Below, in pieces: positions 26,379 to 39,006 of a DNA stretch of 64,000 bases. Source of the stretch: VXYL01 sp963422285 (GTDB lineage Bacteria; Pseudomonadota; Gammaproteobacteria; Pseudomonadales; Azotimanducaceae); NCBI GenBank assembly GCA_963422285.2, contig OY729419.2, positions 1,488,001 to 1,552,000 on the forward strand, read 5' to 3'. The notes beneath the pieces were generated by a model, which was given only the letters and a program-made list of their open reading frames with translations, was not told the DNA's origin and made no database searches. Position 1 is the first letter of the stretch. Each line of letters starts with the position of its first letter. Position numbers and translations under genes: made by a program.

Positions 26379-27207
26379 GTTGCTTGCCTCGCGGTCGGTG
26401 CTGCGTATCCTGCACCAAAACGAAGCTCGCCGTGCTCTGAATCAACGCGATTATGCGTGTTCGGGCGAAGCGGGATGAGGGCAAGGCCTGCTGCAAGCAC
26501 GAAATGGGCACATATCCGTCGGCATCCCGATCCTCCTTCTTCTGCCATGGGATGTCGTCGTCTTTCCTTGGGCACAGAGCGCGTTGGCATGAACCTGGGC
26601 CGAACCTCGCTGGCCTACGACCCGCCGGTTCGAGCAAGCCGGCGGGAGTATCTTGCGCGCACGATGTGGCTTGAAGTCCTCAAGGGCCTTGCGCTTGACG
26701 AGGTAATACGATATGGCGCCCGCCGTGCGGGATTCGGGAAGTTGTCCAGCCTTCCCTCATCCAAGCCGCTCGACCTCATGCCCGCCAAGACAACGCTCCA
26801 GTGGTCGACTCTGCAGGTTCGAGCCAAGCACTGGACGTGTGCGCCAAGGCGCCTCATCGGGGGCGACGGTCCCGATCCGATCCTGCACATCTTGGTCGGC
26901 TGCCAGTCGCGCTTCGCCCACGGAGAAGCCACATCTCAGGCCTACAGCATCGGAGTCCGTCGCTGGCATAGCGGGGAACATGTGGACCTTTATCAGGAGA
27001 TCCAAGCTCGAGTTCGCGTCCATGTCCCAGTCACCACCCCTGGAATCCACCGACCAGCACCGATTGGGCAAGCCAGCGTCTCGGCGGCGCATGGCCGAAC
27101 GCTGGATTCTTCGCGTTTAGGAGGCGGGGCGCATCTTGCCGAGAAATGAAACTCATCGCGGTGGGCATTTGCGCGATAATCCGCTGCTTGAGCGGAGAGG
27201 ATGAGCG
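26379..27207. other. 829-base region without a recognised gene
   Basis: No reading frame on either strand resembles a known protein. CCCGCCGG at 26621-26628 and CCGGCGGG at 26639-26646 form a perfect 8-bp hairpin with a 10-base loop and no T-run. The last 60 bases should hold the promoter of glmU, whose SD is GGAGAGGATG. The rest may be eroded coding DNA. Confidence 0.4.
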
Positions 27208-28587
27208 ATGGCATTGGAAGTCGTAGTACTGGCGGCAGGCACCGGAACGCGCATGCGTTCCCGGCTGCCGAAGGTGCTGCACCCGTTGGCAGGTCGCCCT
27301 CTGCTGGCCCACGTTCTGGACACGGCAGCCAGCCTCGAACCCCATCGCATCCATGTCGTGATTGGCGAGCACGGTGAGAAAGTGAAGGCTTGCTTGGGTG
27401 CTAGGCGCGATATTTCGTGGATTGTGCAAGAGCCCCGACACGGCACCGGCCATGCGGTGGCCCAAGCGCTGCCGCTGATTCCAGACTACGCCACGGCATT
27501 GGTGCTGCTCGGCGACATGCCCATGATCGCCAAGGAAACTCTCGTCGAGTGTGCTCGAAACGGCAAGCGCGGCATCGCTCTGGTCACTGCGGAACTGCCG
27601 GATCCCAGTGGTTTTGGACGCATCCTGCGCAACGCCCAGGGCCGCATCACGGGCATCGTCGAGGAGCGCGACGCATCGGACGCCCAGCAGGCCATCTTCG
27701 AAATCAACGCCGGCGCGATGGCCGCCCCGCGCCAGCGATTGGCGGAACTGCTTGCCTCGGTAACCCCCGACAACGATCAGGGCGAGTACTACCTGACGGA
27801 CGTGATCGCTCTGGCCGTGGCCGGCGGCATCGAAATAACAGCAGTGCGCACCCGCGCCGCAGAGGAGGCCCTCGGCGTCAACGACCGAGCACAGCTCGCA
27901 CATCTGGAACGCTGCTGGCAACGGCGAGAGGCAGCGCGGCTGATGGCCCAGGGCGTCACATTCATGGATCCGCAGCGGGTCGACATACGTGGCCGTCTCA
28001 CGGCGGGCGAGGACTGCATCATCGACGTGAACACGGTGTTCGAGGGGGAAGTCGCGCTCGGCGAGGGAGTGCGCATTGGGCCGGGCTGCGTGATCCGCGA
28101 CGCCACCTTGGGCGATGGGGTAACGGTGGAACCCATGACCAGCATCGACGGCGCCGCCATCGCCGCCGGCTGCCGCATCGGTCCCTACGCCCGCCTGCGG
28201 CCAGGTACCGAACTGGCGGAATCGGTACATATCGGCAACTTCGTGGAGACCAAGAAAGCCAAGCTCGGCAGCGGCACGAAAGCCAATCACCTCGCCTACT
28301 TGGGCGACGCCACGGTGGGCAACGGCTGCAACATCGGCGCCGGCACCATCACCTGCAACTACGACGGCACCGACAAGCACCGCACCGAGATCGGCGACGG
28401 CGTCTTCGTGGGCACCAACAGCACCCTGGTGGCGCCGCTCGTCATCGAGGACGAGGCCTACGTGGGCGCTGGCTCCACCATCACCGCAGCAGTCGGCAAG
28501 GAGGAACTCGCCATCGGTCGCGGCCGGCAGCGCAACATCCAGGGCTGGACGCCGCCGGCTAAGCAGCAGCGCACCCCGAAGGACTGA
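27208..28587 (+). CDS. glmU: Bifunctional GlmU uridylyltransferase / glucosamine-1-phosphate acetyltransferase
   Basis: The 459-residue enzyme makes UDP-GlcNAc. The N-terminal uridylyltransferase domain holds LAAGTGTRMRSRLPKVLHP near residue 7 and GTGHAV; the C-terminal half is a left-handed beta-helix of hexapeptide repeats. NFVETKKAKLGSGTKANHL and NIGAGTITCNYDG carry the acetyl-CoA and catalytic residues. It lies two bases before glmS, so the two steps from fructose-6-phosphate to UDP-GlcNAc are co-transcribed, as in many Gammaproteobacteria. Confidence 0.97.
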   Translation: MALEVVVLAAGTGTRMRSRLPKVLHPLAGRPLLAHVLDTAASLEPHRIHVVIGEHGEKVKACLGARRDISWIVQEPRHGTGHAVAQALPLIPDYATALVLLGDMPMIAKETLVECARNGKRGIALVTAELPDPSGFGRILRNAQGRITGIVEERDASDAQQAIFEINAGAMAAPRQRLAELLASVTPDNDQGEYYLTDVIALAVAGGIEITAVRTRAAEEALGVNDRAQLAHLERCWQRREAARLMAQGVTFMDPQRVDIRGRLTAGEDCIIDVNTVFEGEVALGEGVRIGPGCVIRDATLGDGVTVEPMTSIDGAAIAAGCRIGPYARLRPGTELAESVHIGNFVETKKAKLGSGTKANHLAYLGDATVGNGCNIGAGTITCNYDGTDKHRTEIGDGVFVGTNSTLVAPLVIEDEAYVGAGSTITAAVGKEELAIGRGRQRNIQGWTPPAKQQRTPKD

Positions 28588-28589
28588 CC

Positions 28590-30425
28590 ATGTGCGGAAT
28601 CGTTGGCGCCGTCTCCGGTCGAGAAGTGCCCGCCATACTCATGGAAGGCTTGCAGCGTCTGGAATATCGCGGCTACGACTCCGCGGGCATCGCCGTCACC
28701 GGCAACGGCAACGCTGCAATCGAACGGTGGCGCACGGTCGGGCGCGTTCAGGAACTGGCGAACGATCTCAAGATGCAGCCCATCCACGGTACCACCGGCA
28801 TCGCCCACACCCGCTGGGCCACCCACGGCCCGCCGGCGGTGGAGAACGCCCACCCGCACCTGTCCCGAGGACGCATCGGCGTCGTACACAACGGCATCAT
28901 CGAGAACTTCGAGGAACTGCGCGACGAGCTGCGGGACGCAGGCTACGTATTCGAGTCGAAAACGGATTCCGAGGTCGTCGCCCATCTCATCGACCGCTGC
29001 GTCGCAGAGGAAGAGGATCTTCTGGAAGCCGTCCGCAAGGCGCTCAAGCGGCTGGACGGCGCTTATGCCCTGGGAGTGATCTGCCGGGACGAGCCAGAAC
29101 GCCTCGTCGCCGCTCGAGTTGGCAACCCGCTGGTGGTGGGCATCGGCATCGGCGAGAACTTCATCGCCTCGGATACGCTGGCGCTGCGCCCGGTCACCGA
29201 CCGCTTCATCTACCTCGAGCAGGGCGACTTGGTGGATCTCACGCCGCAGAACATCTCCATCTGGAACATGGACCACCGGGAAGTTGTGCGCACCACGGTA
29301 CATGTCGAGCACAGCGTCGATGCCGCCGACAAGGGCAACTACCACCACTACATGGAAAAGGAGATCCACGAGCAGCCCCGTGCCATTCGCGACACCCTGG
29401 AGGGACGGCTGGGTCGGCAACGGGTGCTGGAGCCGGCCTTCGGCCTCGATGCCGGGGACATCTTCGACAACACCCGGGCGGTTACCATCGCCGCCTGCGG
29501 CACGGCCTATTACGCCGGCTGCATCGCCCGCTACTGGATCGAGGAGTTGGCTGGCATCCCGTGCAGCGTGGAAATCGCCTCGGAGTTCCGCTACCGCAAG
29601 TTCATCACGCAGCCCGATGCCCTGTTTCTCACCATCTCCCAGTCCGGCGAAACCGCCGACACCTTGGAGGCGCACAACGTCGCCCGCGCCGCCGGCTTCG
29701 CCCATACCCTGACGGTGGGCAATGTCCCGAACAGCACCCAGGTACGGGCATCGGACGTGGCGGTGATCACCGAGGCCGGACCGGAGATCTGCGTCGCCTC
29801 CACCAAGGCGTTCACCACCCAGCTGGCGGCACTGATGATGCTGGCCATCCTGCTGGGGCGCCGCCACGGCCTTGATGCCGACAAGGAACGGGAACTGGTG
29901 GCGGCACTGCGCGAACTGCCAGACGTGGTGGAGGAAGCCCTAGGGCTGGAGGATCGCATCCGCCGCTTGGCGGTGGAGTTCATGCATCGCCACCACGCGC
30001 TGTTTCTGGGCCGCGGCACACACTACCCGGTGGCTCTGGAGGGCGCCCTCAAGCTCAAGGAGATCTCCTACATCCACGCCGAGGGCTATCCGGCGGGTGA
30101 GCTCAAACATGGGCCGCTGGCGCTGGTGGACGAGGACATGCCGGTGGTGGCCGTCGCACCGGGGGGCGAACTGATCCGCAAGATGCAATCCAACCTGCAG
30201 GAAGTTCGCGCCCGGGGCGGACGCCTGTACGTATTCGCGGACGCCGACGCCGGCATCGATCCCGCCGAGGGCGTGACCGTGATCGAAGTGCCCAAGACCC
30301 ACGATCTGCTCGCTCCCGTCGTCTACACCGTGCCGCTGCAATTGCTGGCCTACCACACCGCGGTGCTCAAGGGCACGGACGTGGACCAGCCGCGCAACTT
30401 GGCGAAATCGGTTACGGTGGAGTAG
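28590..30425 (+). CDS. glmS: Glutamine-fructose-6-phosphate aminotransferase
   Basis: The 611-residue enzyme makes glucosamine-6-phosphate for cell-wall synthesis. Cys2 in MCGIVGAV is the glutaminase nucleophile, with EYRGYDSAG and HTRWATHG following. Two SIS sugar-isomerase domains come next, with SQSGETADTLEA and ASTKAFTTQ, and the end DQPRNLAKSVTVE is the standard C-terminus. No glmS ribozyme or leader is possible in the two-base gap after glmU. A small RNA system could still regulate it, but none is visible. Confidence 0.97.
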   Translation: MCGIVGAVSGREVPAILMEGLQRLEYRGYDSAGIAVTGNGNAAIERWRTVGRVQELANDLKMQPIHGTTGIAHTRWATHGPPAVENAHPHLSRGRIGVVHNGIIENFEELRDELRDAGYVFESKTDSEVVAHLIDRCVAEEEDLLEAVRKALKRLDGAYALGVICRDEPERLVAARVGNPLVVGIGIGENFIASDTLALRPVTDRFIYLEQGDLVDLTPQNISIWNMDHREVVRTTVHVEHSVDAADKGNYHHYMEKEIHEQPRAIRDTLEGRLGRQRVLEPAFGLDAGDIFDNTRAVTIAACGTAYYAGCIARYWIEELAGIPCSVEIASEFRYRKFITQPDALFLTISQSGETADTLEAHNVARAAGFAHTLTVGNVPNSTQVRASDVAVITEAGPEICVASTKAFTTQLAALMMLAILLGRRHGLDADKERELVAALRELPDVVEEALGLEDRIRRLAVEFMHRHHALFLGRGTHYPVALEGALKLKEISYIHAEGYPAGELKHGPLALVDEDMPVVAVAPGGELIRKMQSNLQEVRARGGRLYVFADADAGIDPAEGVTVIEVPKTHDLLAPVVYTVPLQLLAYHTAVLKGTDVDQPRNLAKSVTVE

Positions 30426-31488
30426 GGTATTGCTTTTGCGTCCTGCTTCGAGAGCGCATGACACGCTCGGGGCACAGGCGTTTTCGGTTCCCGCCATTCC
30501 GCCGATGCCATGACTATGAGGAGCATGAGCATGGCGAGCTGACTTCTCTTGGCGACAGCCATCGACAGTCCGCCCACACATTGCCGATGGTCGCTGCCAG
30601 CGAAATCCCTAGGCCTATGACTGAGACGGTGGCGGGGACTCCCACCGCCGTCGCGACTACGCCCTTAGCCCCTTGCCATTCGTCAATTCCTATGCCAACC
30701 GCGTTCATGCTGTCCATCGTCTCGCAGAAACCATCATTCGACCCGGCGTAGCAGGCTGGCAGACTGTCGGACTTTGCTCGCCGATCAGATACGGCAGCGA
30801 CTCCGGGCGAGTTCGCCAAGCCAAACAGCCCGAAGAGTGTGCGATATTTCGATGCTGCCGGGCGGCTCCGTCTGCTCGTGGAGGCGACGCACTCCGGCCC
30901 ACCCAGCCGTCGTGGCTGCCGTCGGCACCAGACACGCAGCGCAGTGCAACGAAATGTCGTACCCCCGGCCCGAAGAACAGAGCGAACCTGGTGTATGTCG
31001 ACGCGGGGCTTCAGCCTGATTTGAGCTTCTTCGTTTGCCGGTCCTTGCCATAGGGTTCTGTTTCAGCGTTCCCGGCACAGCGGCCGGGCCGTACAAGAGG
31101 CACACAAGCAAAATGTTCCCGACCATTTGCGAAAGCCGACAGAGCAGCCTGCCTCCAAGACATGTTCGCTATTTCATCCAGCGGGCGTTCCGGCCTTCGC
31201 CAGAGGGATCGTGCGTCTCTTGTGCCGACAATTGGGGGCTGGCTCGCGGGCATCCTCCCTCAAAGCCCAAGCGCCCTGGAGCGCTGCCAATGCCAACGCC
31301 GTTCTGGCTTGGCGCTGCTCGGTTCTGAACGGATCGTACGACGACTTCCGGAGCGACTGCTGCCGCTACGGCCGCGGCTTGAGCATGCGGAGCGCACGAA
31401 CATGGCCTGCTTCCTGGATGGATACCAGCTTGTCCACCTCCGTCCAAGCCTTTAAGCTGTTGGCTTATCCAGCAAGTTCCGAGATCCG
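30426..31488. other. 1.06-kb region without a convincing gene
   Basis: Only weak candidates occur. A minus-strand frame at 30514-30819 has a hydrophobic stretch (GVVATAVGVPATVSVIGLGI) and could be a small membrane protein or a relic. The other frames look random. The segment before uvrD shows no clear promoter. Such a long empty stretch in this dense region suggests a deleted or eroded gene. Confidence 0.4.
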
Positions 31489-33713
<2,225 letters not shown>

Positions 33714-33717
<4 letters not shown>

Positions 33718-34826
33718 AAACATCTCTTGCCTGGCTCGGACATGTAGCGCTCGGCACCGTGCTTGTCGGATGCTCCACGGAGCAGAACGAGGTCGCAGAT
33801 GGCCCATTGCCAACTGCTCCGGCGCAAGCGGTCCAGTGGAAGCTCGTCACCACTTGGCCGAAGAACCTGCCCGCGCTCGGCACCGCCCCGGAGCGGCTGG
33901 CCGAAATGGTCGCGGCAATGTCCGCCGGACGGTTCAAGATCAAGGTCTACGCCGACGGCGAGCTGGTACCAGCCTTCCAGGTGTTCGACGCCGTCTCCCA
34001 AGGCAATGCCGAGATGGGCCACGGTGCCGCGTACTATTGGCGCGGCAAGATGTCGATGGCGGCGGTGTTCGCCACCGTGCCGTTCGGCATGACCGCCCAG
34101 GAGACGAATGCCTGGCTACACCACGGCGACGGCTTGGAACTATGGCGCGAGCTCTACGAACCGTTCGGCGTGGTGCCGCTGGCCGCCGGCAACTCCGGCG
34201 TACAGATGGCCGGCTGGTTCAACAAGGAGATCCGCTCCATCGCCGATATCAAGGGCCTGAAGATGCGCATACCGGGACTGGGCGGGGAAGTATTCCAGCG
34301 CGCCGGCGGCGTGGCGGTATCCATGCCGGGCAGCGAGATATTCACCGCCTTGCAGACCGGCGTGATCGACGCTGCGGAATGGGTGGGGCCCTACAACGAT
34401 CTCGCCTTCGGCCTGCAGGACATCGCCAAGTACTACTACTACCCCGGCTGGCACGAGCCGGGCGCGAATCTGGAAGCCATCGTCAATGCGGACGCCTTCG
34501 CGACGCTGCCAGCGGATCTCAAGGCCATGCTGGAAGCCGCCTGTCGCGCTGTCAATCAGGACGTGCTCGACGAGTTCGCCGCCCGCAACGCAAGTGCGCT
34601 CAAGACGCTGGTAGAGGAACATGGCGTGGAGGTTCGCCCCCTGCCGGACGACGTGCTGCAACGCTTCGCGGAACTGTCCGCCGAAGTGGTGCGCGAAGCC
34701 GCCGAGGACGACGAGTTGGCCCAGCGCATCCTCGACTCCTACTACGCCTTTCTGGCCAACGCGCGCGACTACCACGGCATCTCCGAGAAAGCGTACATCG
34801 ACGCCCGCGATGCGGTGGCCGATTGA
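33714..34826 (+). CDS. TRAP transporter substrate-binding lipoprotein (DctP family)
   Basis: The 370-residue protein begins with a TTG inside the uvrD stop (overlap TTGA) and carries a lipobox, VLVGCS. Its family body includes WKLVTTWPKNLPALG, ADGELVPAFQVFDAVSQG, the substrate-arginine region KGLKMRIPGLGGEVF, GVIDAAEWVGPYND and YYYYPGWHEPG. These are the TRAP group that binds mono- or dicarboxylates or alpha-keto acids. No small or large membrane subunit gene follows, so it must work with a transporter encoded elsewhere. Coupling to uvrD is odd and probably fortuitous. Confidence 0.92.
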
Positions 34827-34848
34827 CGCCGCTGTATGGCCGGCATCC

Positions 34849-34996
34849 CATTCAGATCGCCCTCGGACATGAGATCGAACGGGTCGCATCGATTCTGATC
34901 GCCGCGATCAAGTCGGACTTGATGTTGCGCATGATCGCCTCGCAGGTCGCCAACGCCACGCTGCTGTTCGTCGCCATCCGCTTCTTCGGCACCTAG
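34849..34996 (+). pseudogene. Fragment of a coiled-coil/membrane-tail protein
   Basis: An open stretch ending at TAG 34994-34996 encodes HEIERVASILIAAIKSDL followed by a hydrophobic tail ending ATLLFVAIRFFGT. This resembles the C-terminal membrane tail of DUF1640-like coiled-coil proteins. No start or N-terminal coiled coil is visible, so it is a relic at best. Confidence 0.35.
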
Positions 34997-35584
34997 GGCC
35001 GCCGCGACGCCCTGCGCCGCTTCCAGACGATGCTCGCGCACAACCAAGGGCAGACCTTCAACGCGGCATCACTGGCTCGGAGCTTGGATGCGAGCGGCGC
35101 CACCGTCGGCCGCTATCTCGACCTGCTCCTGGTCCGCCGACTGACGCCCTGGACGAGCAATCTCGGCCGGCGTCTCGTCAAGGCGCCGAAGACCTACCTG
35201 CGCGATAGCGGCGTCTGCCATGCGCTGCTCGGCATCCGCACGCTCGACGAGCTGTTCGGCCATCCGGTCGCTGGCGGCAGCTAGGGCGGCTTCGTCATCG
35301 AAAACATCATCGGGGGCTGCCGAGATATGCGTCATGGGACTACTACCGGACGACGGGCGGTGCGAGATCGACTTGGTGGTGGATCCTGGCGGCGGCTAGA
35401 TCTGGCCATCGAAATCAAGCGCAGCACGACACCGTCCGTCTCCAAGGGCTGCTACGGCGCTTGCGAGGACCTGCAGCCGAAGCGCAGGCTGGTGGCGCCT
35501 GCCGGCGCCGACGACTTCCCCCTCGGCAAGGGCATCGAGGCGGTCGCGTTGTCTCGAATCGACGAACCGAGCGGAACCGACTGA
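34997..35584 (+). pseudogene. C-terminal remnant of a DUF4143 AAA ATPase
   Basis: Family sequence ARSLDASGATVGRYLDLL, then LVKAPKTYLRDSGVCHALLGI and ELFGHPVAGGS, is interrupted by TAG at 35282-35284 where a Trp is expected, then continues GGFVIENI. After that, YYRTTGGA, EIDLVVDPGGG and LAIEIKRSTTP fall in three different frames, so at least two indels occurred. The P-loop half is missing. Such ATPases, often encoded with small toxin-like partners, are common decaying cargo. It appears to have been inserted after the TRAP gene. Confidence 0.8.
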
Positions 35585-35744
35585 CCCTGTCGATCTCTCA
35601 AGGCGGCAGAGCGAAGACGACGAGTTCCGCCTCCGCCTGTCGCCCTCCGGCGGCCACTGCCAAGTGCTGCCGGCCCTTGTGCAGAACGTAGGAAATTAGG
35701 AGTCGGTGTCATGGAGCTACGGACAATCCAAAGTCGTGCAGCGG

Positions 35745-36284
35745 TCAAGGCGGCAGCTTGGCGAACACCACCGCAACGGTTTCCTCGACGCTCCGGCATG
35801 CGGTGTCCACCGTCGTAGCGGTCGACCACGGCTCGTACTTGCGATCCAGCACCTGCTGCCAAGTGGGCAGAACGAGCCCCGGAATGGGAACCGCGCGCGA
35901 CTCGACCCGTCGCTGATGCTCGACGGGATCGCTGCAAATCAACTCGATCTCCACGAGCCCGGCACCGTTGCTCGAGGCCGCGGTGCGCCAGAGGTCGCGG
36001 GTAACGGGCAGTGGATTGACCGAGTCGGCAACAACCGCGTGGCCGAGGCGCAGATTGTCCACGGCCACGGCTCGGGCCACTCGATAGCCTTCGGCGCCAG
36101 TCAGCGCGACGCCGGCGTTGCGCACTGCCTGCTCGATGGTGTCGATGCGCAAGTGGACCGCGCCCATTCGCTTCGCCAAGGCTGAGGCCACGGCGGACTT
36201 GCCTACGCCGGGCAGTCCGCCCAGGGCGATCAGCAAGCCTGTCGAGATCGCGCTGCTGGCGTCATTCGATGGCAGGGATGGCAA
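35745..36284 (-). CDS. P-loop kinase (AAA_33-type)
   Basis: The 179-residue protein has a Walker A motif GGLPGVGKSAVA (residues 22-33), then VHLRIDTIEQAV and a lid-like region (HQRRVESRAVPIPG). It looks like a small-molecule kinase of the zeta/chloramphenicol-phosphotransferase-like group. The family commonly phosphorylates small metabolites or antibiotics. It lies 12 bases after the ankyrin gene on the same strand and is probably co-transcribed. The substrate is unknown. Confidence 0.8.
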   Translation of the reverse strand: MPSLPSNDASSAISTGLLIALGGLPGVGKSAVASALAKRMGAVHLRIDTIEQAVRNAGVALTGAEGYRVARAVAVDNLRLGHAVVADSVNPLPVTRDLWRTAASSNGAGLVEIELICSDPVEHQRRVESRAVPIPGLVLPTWQQVLDRKYEPWSTATTVDTACRSVEETVAVVFAKLPP

Positions 36285-36296
36285 GGCGAGGCTTCC

Positions 36297-38627
36297 TTAC
36301 GGCCGCTTCGGACGTTCGGCCTTGCCCGCCAACCACTTGCCCAGTTCATCGTGGCCGCCGGCGCAGGCCCAGCCAGCCGCGGCGCCATCGAACACGTTGT
36401 CCCGCAAGCTGGCGTCGGCACCCCGGGACAGCAATCGCTCCACCAGTTCGGCATCGCCATTGAACGCCGCCTGATGCAGCGCGGTAGCGCCATCTTCCCG
36501 GCGGGCGTTGATATCGACGTCGGCAGCCAGCAGATTCAGCGCCAGTTGGACTTCGCCGAGCATGGCTGCCTCAACCAGCGTGCGTCCGGCCAAGTCGGAG
36601 GCTGGATCCAGGTCGGCCAGGGCACCGGGCGACTGGCTGGACCATCCGGCCTCGAACAACCGTGCCAACAGCGCGTAGACGCCGTCCAGACGGGCGCCGC
36701 CCCGCGCCAGCGCGCTGACCATTGCCAGAGTCAGGCCGGCCTCTCTCGGATGACCGCTGCTGGTCAACAGGCCGACGGTGTTCTGAGCCGGGCCGCCGCG
36801 GTAGGTTCGACAGACGGCGTTCGGATCGCTGCCGGCTGCGATCAGCAGTTCGATCACCTCAACGGCGTTGGTCGGCGTTTGCTGCCGTTCACCCTCAAAG
36901 CCGTTGGCGCCGAGATAGTTGAGCAGCGTACAGCGATGGGGACGGGACGAGCGGGCCCTGGCGAGATCCGGATGGTCGTGCAGGAGTGCTCGAAGCCCCT
37001 CGATATCGCCCGCCACCACGGCGTCGGCAGCGCGGTCGAACACTGCCGCGAACTGGGGATCGTCAAAGGAAATCCCGGCGACGACACGGTATTCAGTCAG
37101 CATCGCGACAAGATCGTCGCGGCTGGCGGAATTGCCCCGAAGCGCACAGTCGAGGGGCGTTTCCCCGGCGAAGTTCAACGCCTTGGGATCGGCACCCTCC
37201 GAGAGCAGACAACGGGTCGCGAACAAGTCGCCGGACTTGGCGGCCAGATGCAGCGAACGTTCTCCATCGTCGTCCACGGCGTTCGGGTCCAGGCCGCCGG
37301 CGAGCAGCAGCGGTAGCGCCGCGGCAACGTCGGAGCGAATCGCGCGGCACAGCCAGACGTGGTCCGCTGGCACGAAGCGCGCTGCCAGCTTGGCGCGGGC
37401 GGCATTGCGGTCGTCCGACGAAGCGACGCTTCCTCGGAGCATCGCTTCGTCTTGTGCGGGATGCGCTGCCGCGAGTTTCCGCGCTGTCCGGCTGTCGCCA
37501 GCGAAGCAGGCCGAGACCCATCGATCCACATCGCGCACGAGGTCGTCCTTGGCACCGCGCTCGCGCAGCAACGCGGCCAGCGCATGCCGGTTGAGGCAGA
37601 CGGCGAGCGCCAGCGGCGTTCGGCCGTCGCGGTCCCGGAAGTCCACCTGAGCGCCGTGGTCGAGAAGCGCCTCCAACATCACCGGGGCGTTGTCCAGCAC
37701 CACGGCTTCATGCAGGCAGTTGCCGTCGAATCCCCAAGTGCCCATGGTCCAGTTGGGATCGCCGTCGTGTTCCAGCAGCAAGCGAGTCAAGTCGACGTCA
37801 TTGAACTGCAAGGCATGGGGCAAGGCGTGGCAGACGTGCCAGCGGGGCGGCTTGGCGGCCAGCAGTGCCCGCAGGCTGTCCTCGTCGCGCAGCCGCACGG
37901 CTTCCCACATGGCACTGCCCTCGTAGAGCGTTGGGCCGTCGGCGACGTCCGCGCCCGCTGCCAGCAGCCGCTTTGCCAACTGCGGGTTGTGCGCCCGCCC
38001 GATGGCCGCACCCAGGGCGGTGCGATAGCCGCGAATAGTCTCGGCTTCCCGGCTGCCGGCGTTGGCGTCGGCACCGAGTGCGAGCAGTTCTTCGCCGAGG
38101 CGGACCCGGGCGGCGGCGATCGCCGGGTTTCCGGCACGGTAGCGGGAACTGCACAGGTAGAGCAGCGGCGGCCAGCGATTCGGCCCGATTTCGCCCTGGA
38201 CGGTCTGCTCGGTGAAGCCAGCTGCCGCCTCGCGGGCGGCCAGCGCCAAGGCGCATGGCGCCGAGTTCGCCGGCAGGTTCGGCCAAACGGCGAGGATCGC
38301 GTCTGCGCGGGCATCGTCGCCCGCCAAGGCCGCGGTCGCCAAGGCGTTCTCGGCAGCGGCTGGATCCAGCGTGGCGATAGCCAGCGCCCGCCGCAGGCGA
38401 GGCCAACTGGCGAACCCGGCTTCCCGGGCGATTACGCGCTGGGCCTGGGCCAGCTTGATGCCGTTGCGACCTAGCTGTTCGGTGGACGACGCGGCATCGG
38501 GAAAGAGGCGCAGCACCCGCCATGCGGCAGCGACGCTGCCTTGGGCGACCTGCTTCTTCAGCTCCTTGGCGCGTTTCTTCAGTTGCTCGACATCGAGCGT
38601 CGAGGTGGGAACGTTCGCTGCGGACAT
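36297..38627 (-). CDS. Large ankyrin-repeat protein
   Basis: The 776-residue cytoplasmic protein has no signal peptide. An N-terminal helical part (ELKKQVAQGSVAAAWRVLRL, WPRLRRALAIA) is followed by many ankyrin repeats, clearest at DGRTPLALAVCLNRHALAALL, GERSLHLAAKSGDLFATRCLL, GETPLDCALRGN and DGATALHQAAFNGDAELVERLL. A very strong SD (AAAGGAGGT) lies just upstream of the ATG at 38627. Ankyrin arrays bind other proteins and are common in host-associated bacteria, sometimes as effectors, but no secretion signal is visible. It is followed by the kinase gene. Confidence 0.88.
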   Translation of the reverse strand: MSAANVPTSTLDVEQLKKRAKELKKQVAQGSVAAAWRVLRLFPDAASSTEQLGRNGIKLAQAQRVIAREAGFASWPRLRRALAIATLDPAAAENALATAALAGDDARADAILAVWPNLPANSAPCALALAAREAAAGFTEQTVQGEIGPNRWPPLLYLCSSRYRAGNPAIAAARVRLGEELLALGADANAGSREAETIRGYRTALGAAIGRAHNPQLAKRLLAAGADVADGPTLYEGSAMWEAVRLRDEDSLRALLAAKPPRWHVCHALPHALQFNDVDLTRLLLEHDGDPNWTMGTWGFDGNCLHEAVVLDNAPVMLEALLDHGAQVDFRDRDGRTPLALAVCLNRHALAALLRERGAKDDLVRDVDRWVSACFAGDSRTARKLAAAHPAQDEAMLRGSVASSDDRNAARAKLAARFVPADHVWLCRAIRSDVAAALPLLLAGGLDPNAVDDDGERSLHLAAKSGDLFATRCLLSEGADPKALNFAGETPLDCALRGNSASRDDLVAMLTEYRVVAGISFDDPQFAAVFDRAADAVVAGDIEGLRALLHDHPDLARARSSRPHRCTLLNYLGANGFEGERQQTPTNAVEVIELLIAAGSDPNAVCRTYRGGPAQNTVGLLTSSGHPREAGLTLAMVSALARGGARLDGVYALLARLFEAGWSSQSPGALADLDPASDLAGRTLVEAAMLGEVQLALNLLAADVDINARREDGATALHQAAFNGDAELVERLLSRGADASLRDNVFDGAAAGWACAGGHDELGKWLAGKAERPKRP

Positions 38628-39006
38628 AAGACCTCCTTTCGCCTTTCGAGTGTCCGCTGTGCCCGAAGAAAGAAGATCCGGCGATGTCGGGTGCGCCGCT
38701 GGCTGCCAAGCCGCGGCACCGTCAAACCGTTCGAGATGGGCTCGGCCCTGCCCGCGGACGGGATGCTCTCTCGACGAAGCAGAGCGGACCATAAGCTCTG
38801 CCACCGATGTTGTCCATGCCCAGCCCAGGATCGGTAGTGCGTTACTAGAGGAATGCGAAAGATCCGCACGAATGGGCTGCGAAAGACGGTGCGCAATTCG
38901 CGTCGGCGGTCGCTGGCTATGCCGCGAGAGTCGGGATATTCCGACCTCGGCCGGAATCATGCGGAATCCGGCGGAACGGCGCGGCAGCGGCGCGATCCCG
39001 GCGGCT
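38628..39006. other. Intergenic region without a recognised gene
   Basis: 379 bases lie between the phage remnant and the ankyrin gene. The end next to 38627 carries the ankyrin-gene SD. I see no further phage genes or att-like repeats in it. Confidence 0.4.

Noticed and set aside
26621..26646. Hairpin with a TTCGAGCAAG loop, recalling a tRNA T-arm
   Set aside because: No other tRNA arms or acceptor stem surround it; it is just an 8-bp GC hairpin.
30350..30577. Minus-strand 75-codon frame with YSTVTDFAKLRG over the glmS 3' end
   Set aside because: It is the antisense of the highly conserved GlmS C-terminus and not an independent gene.
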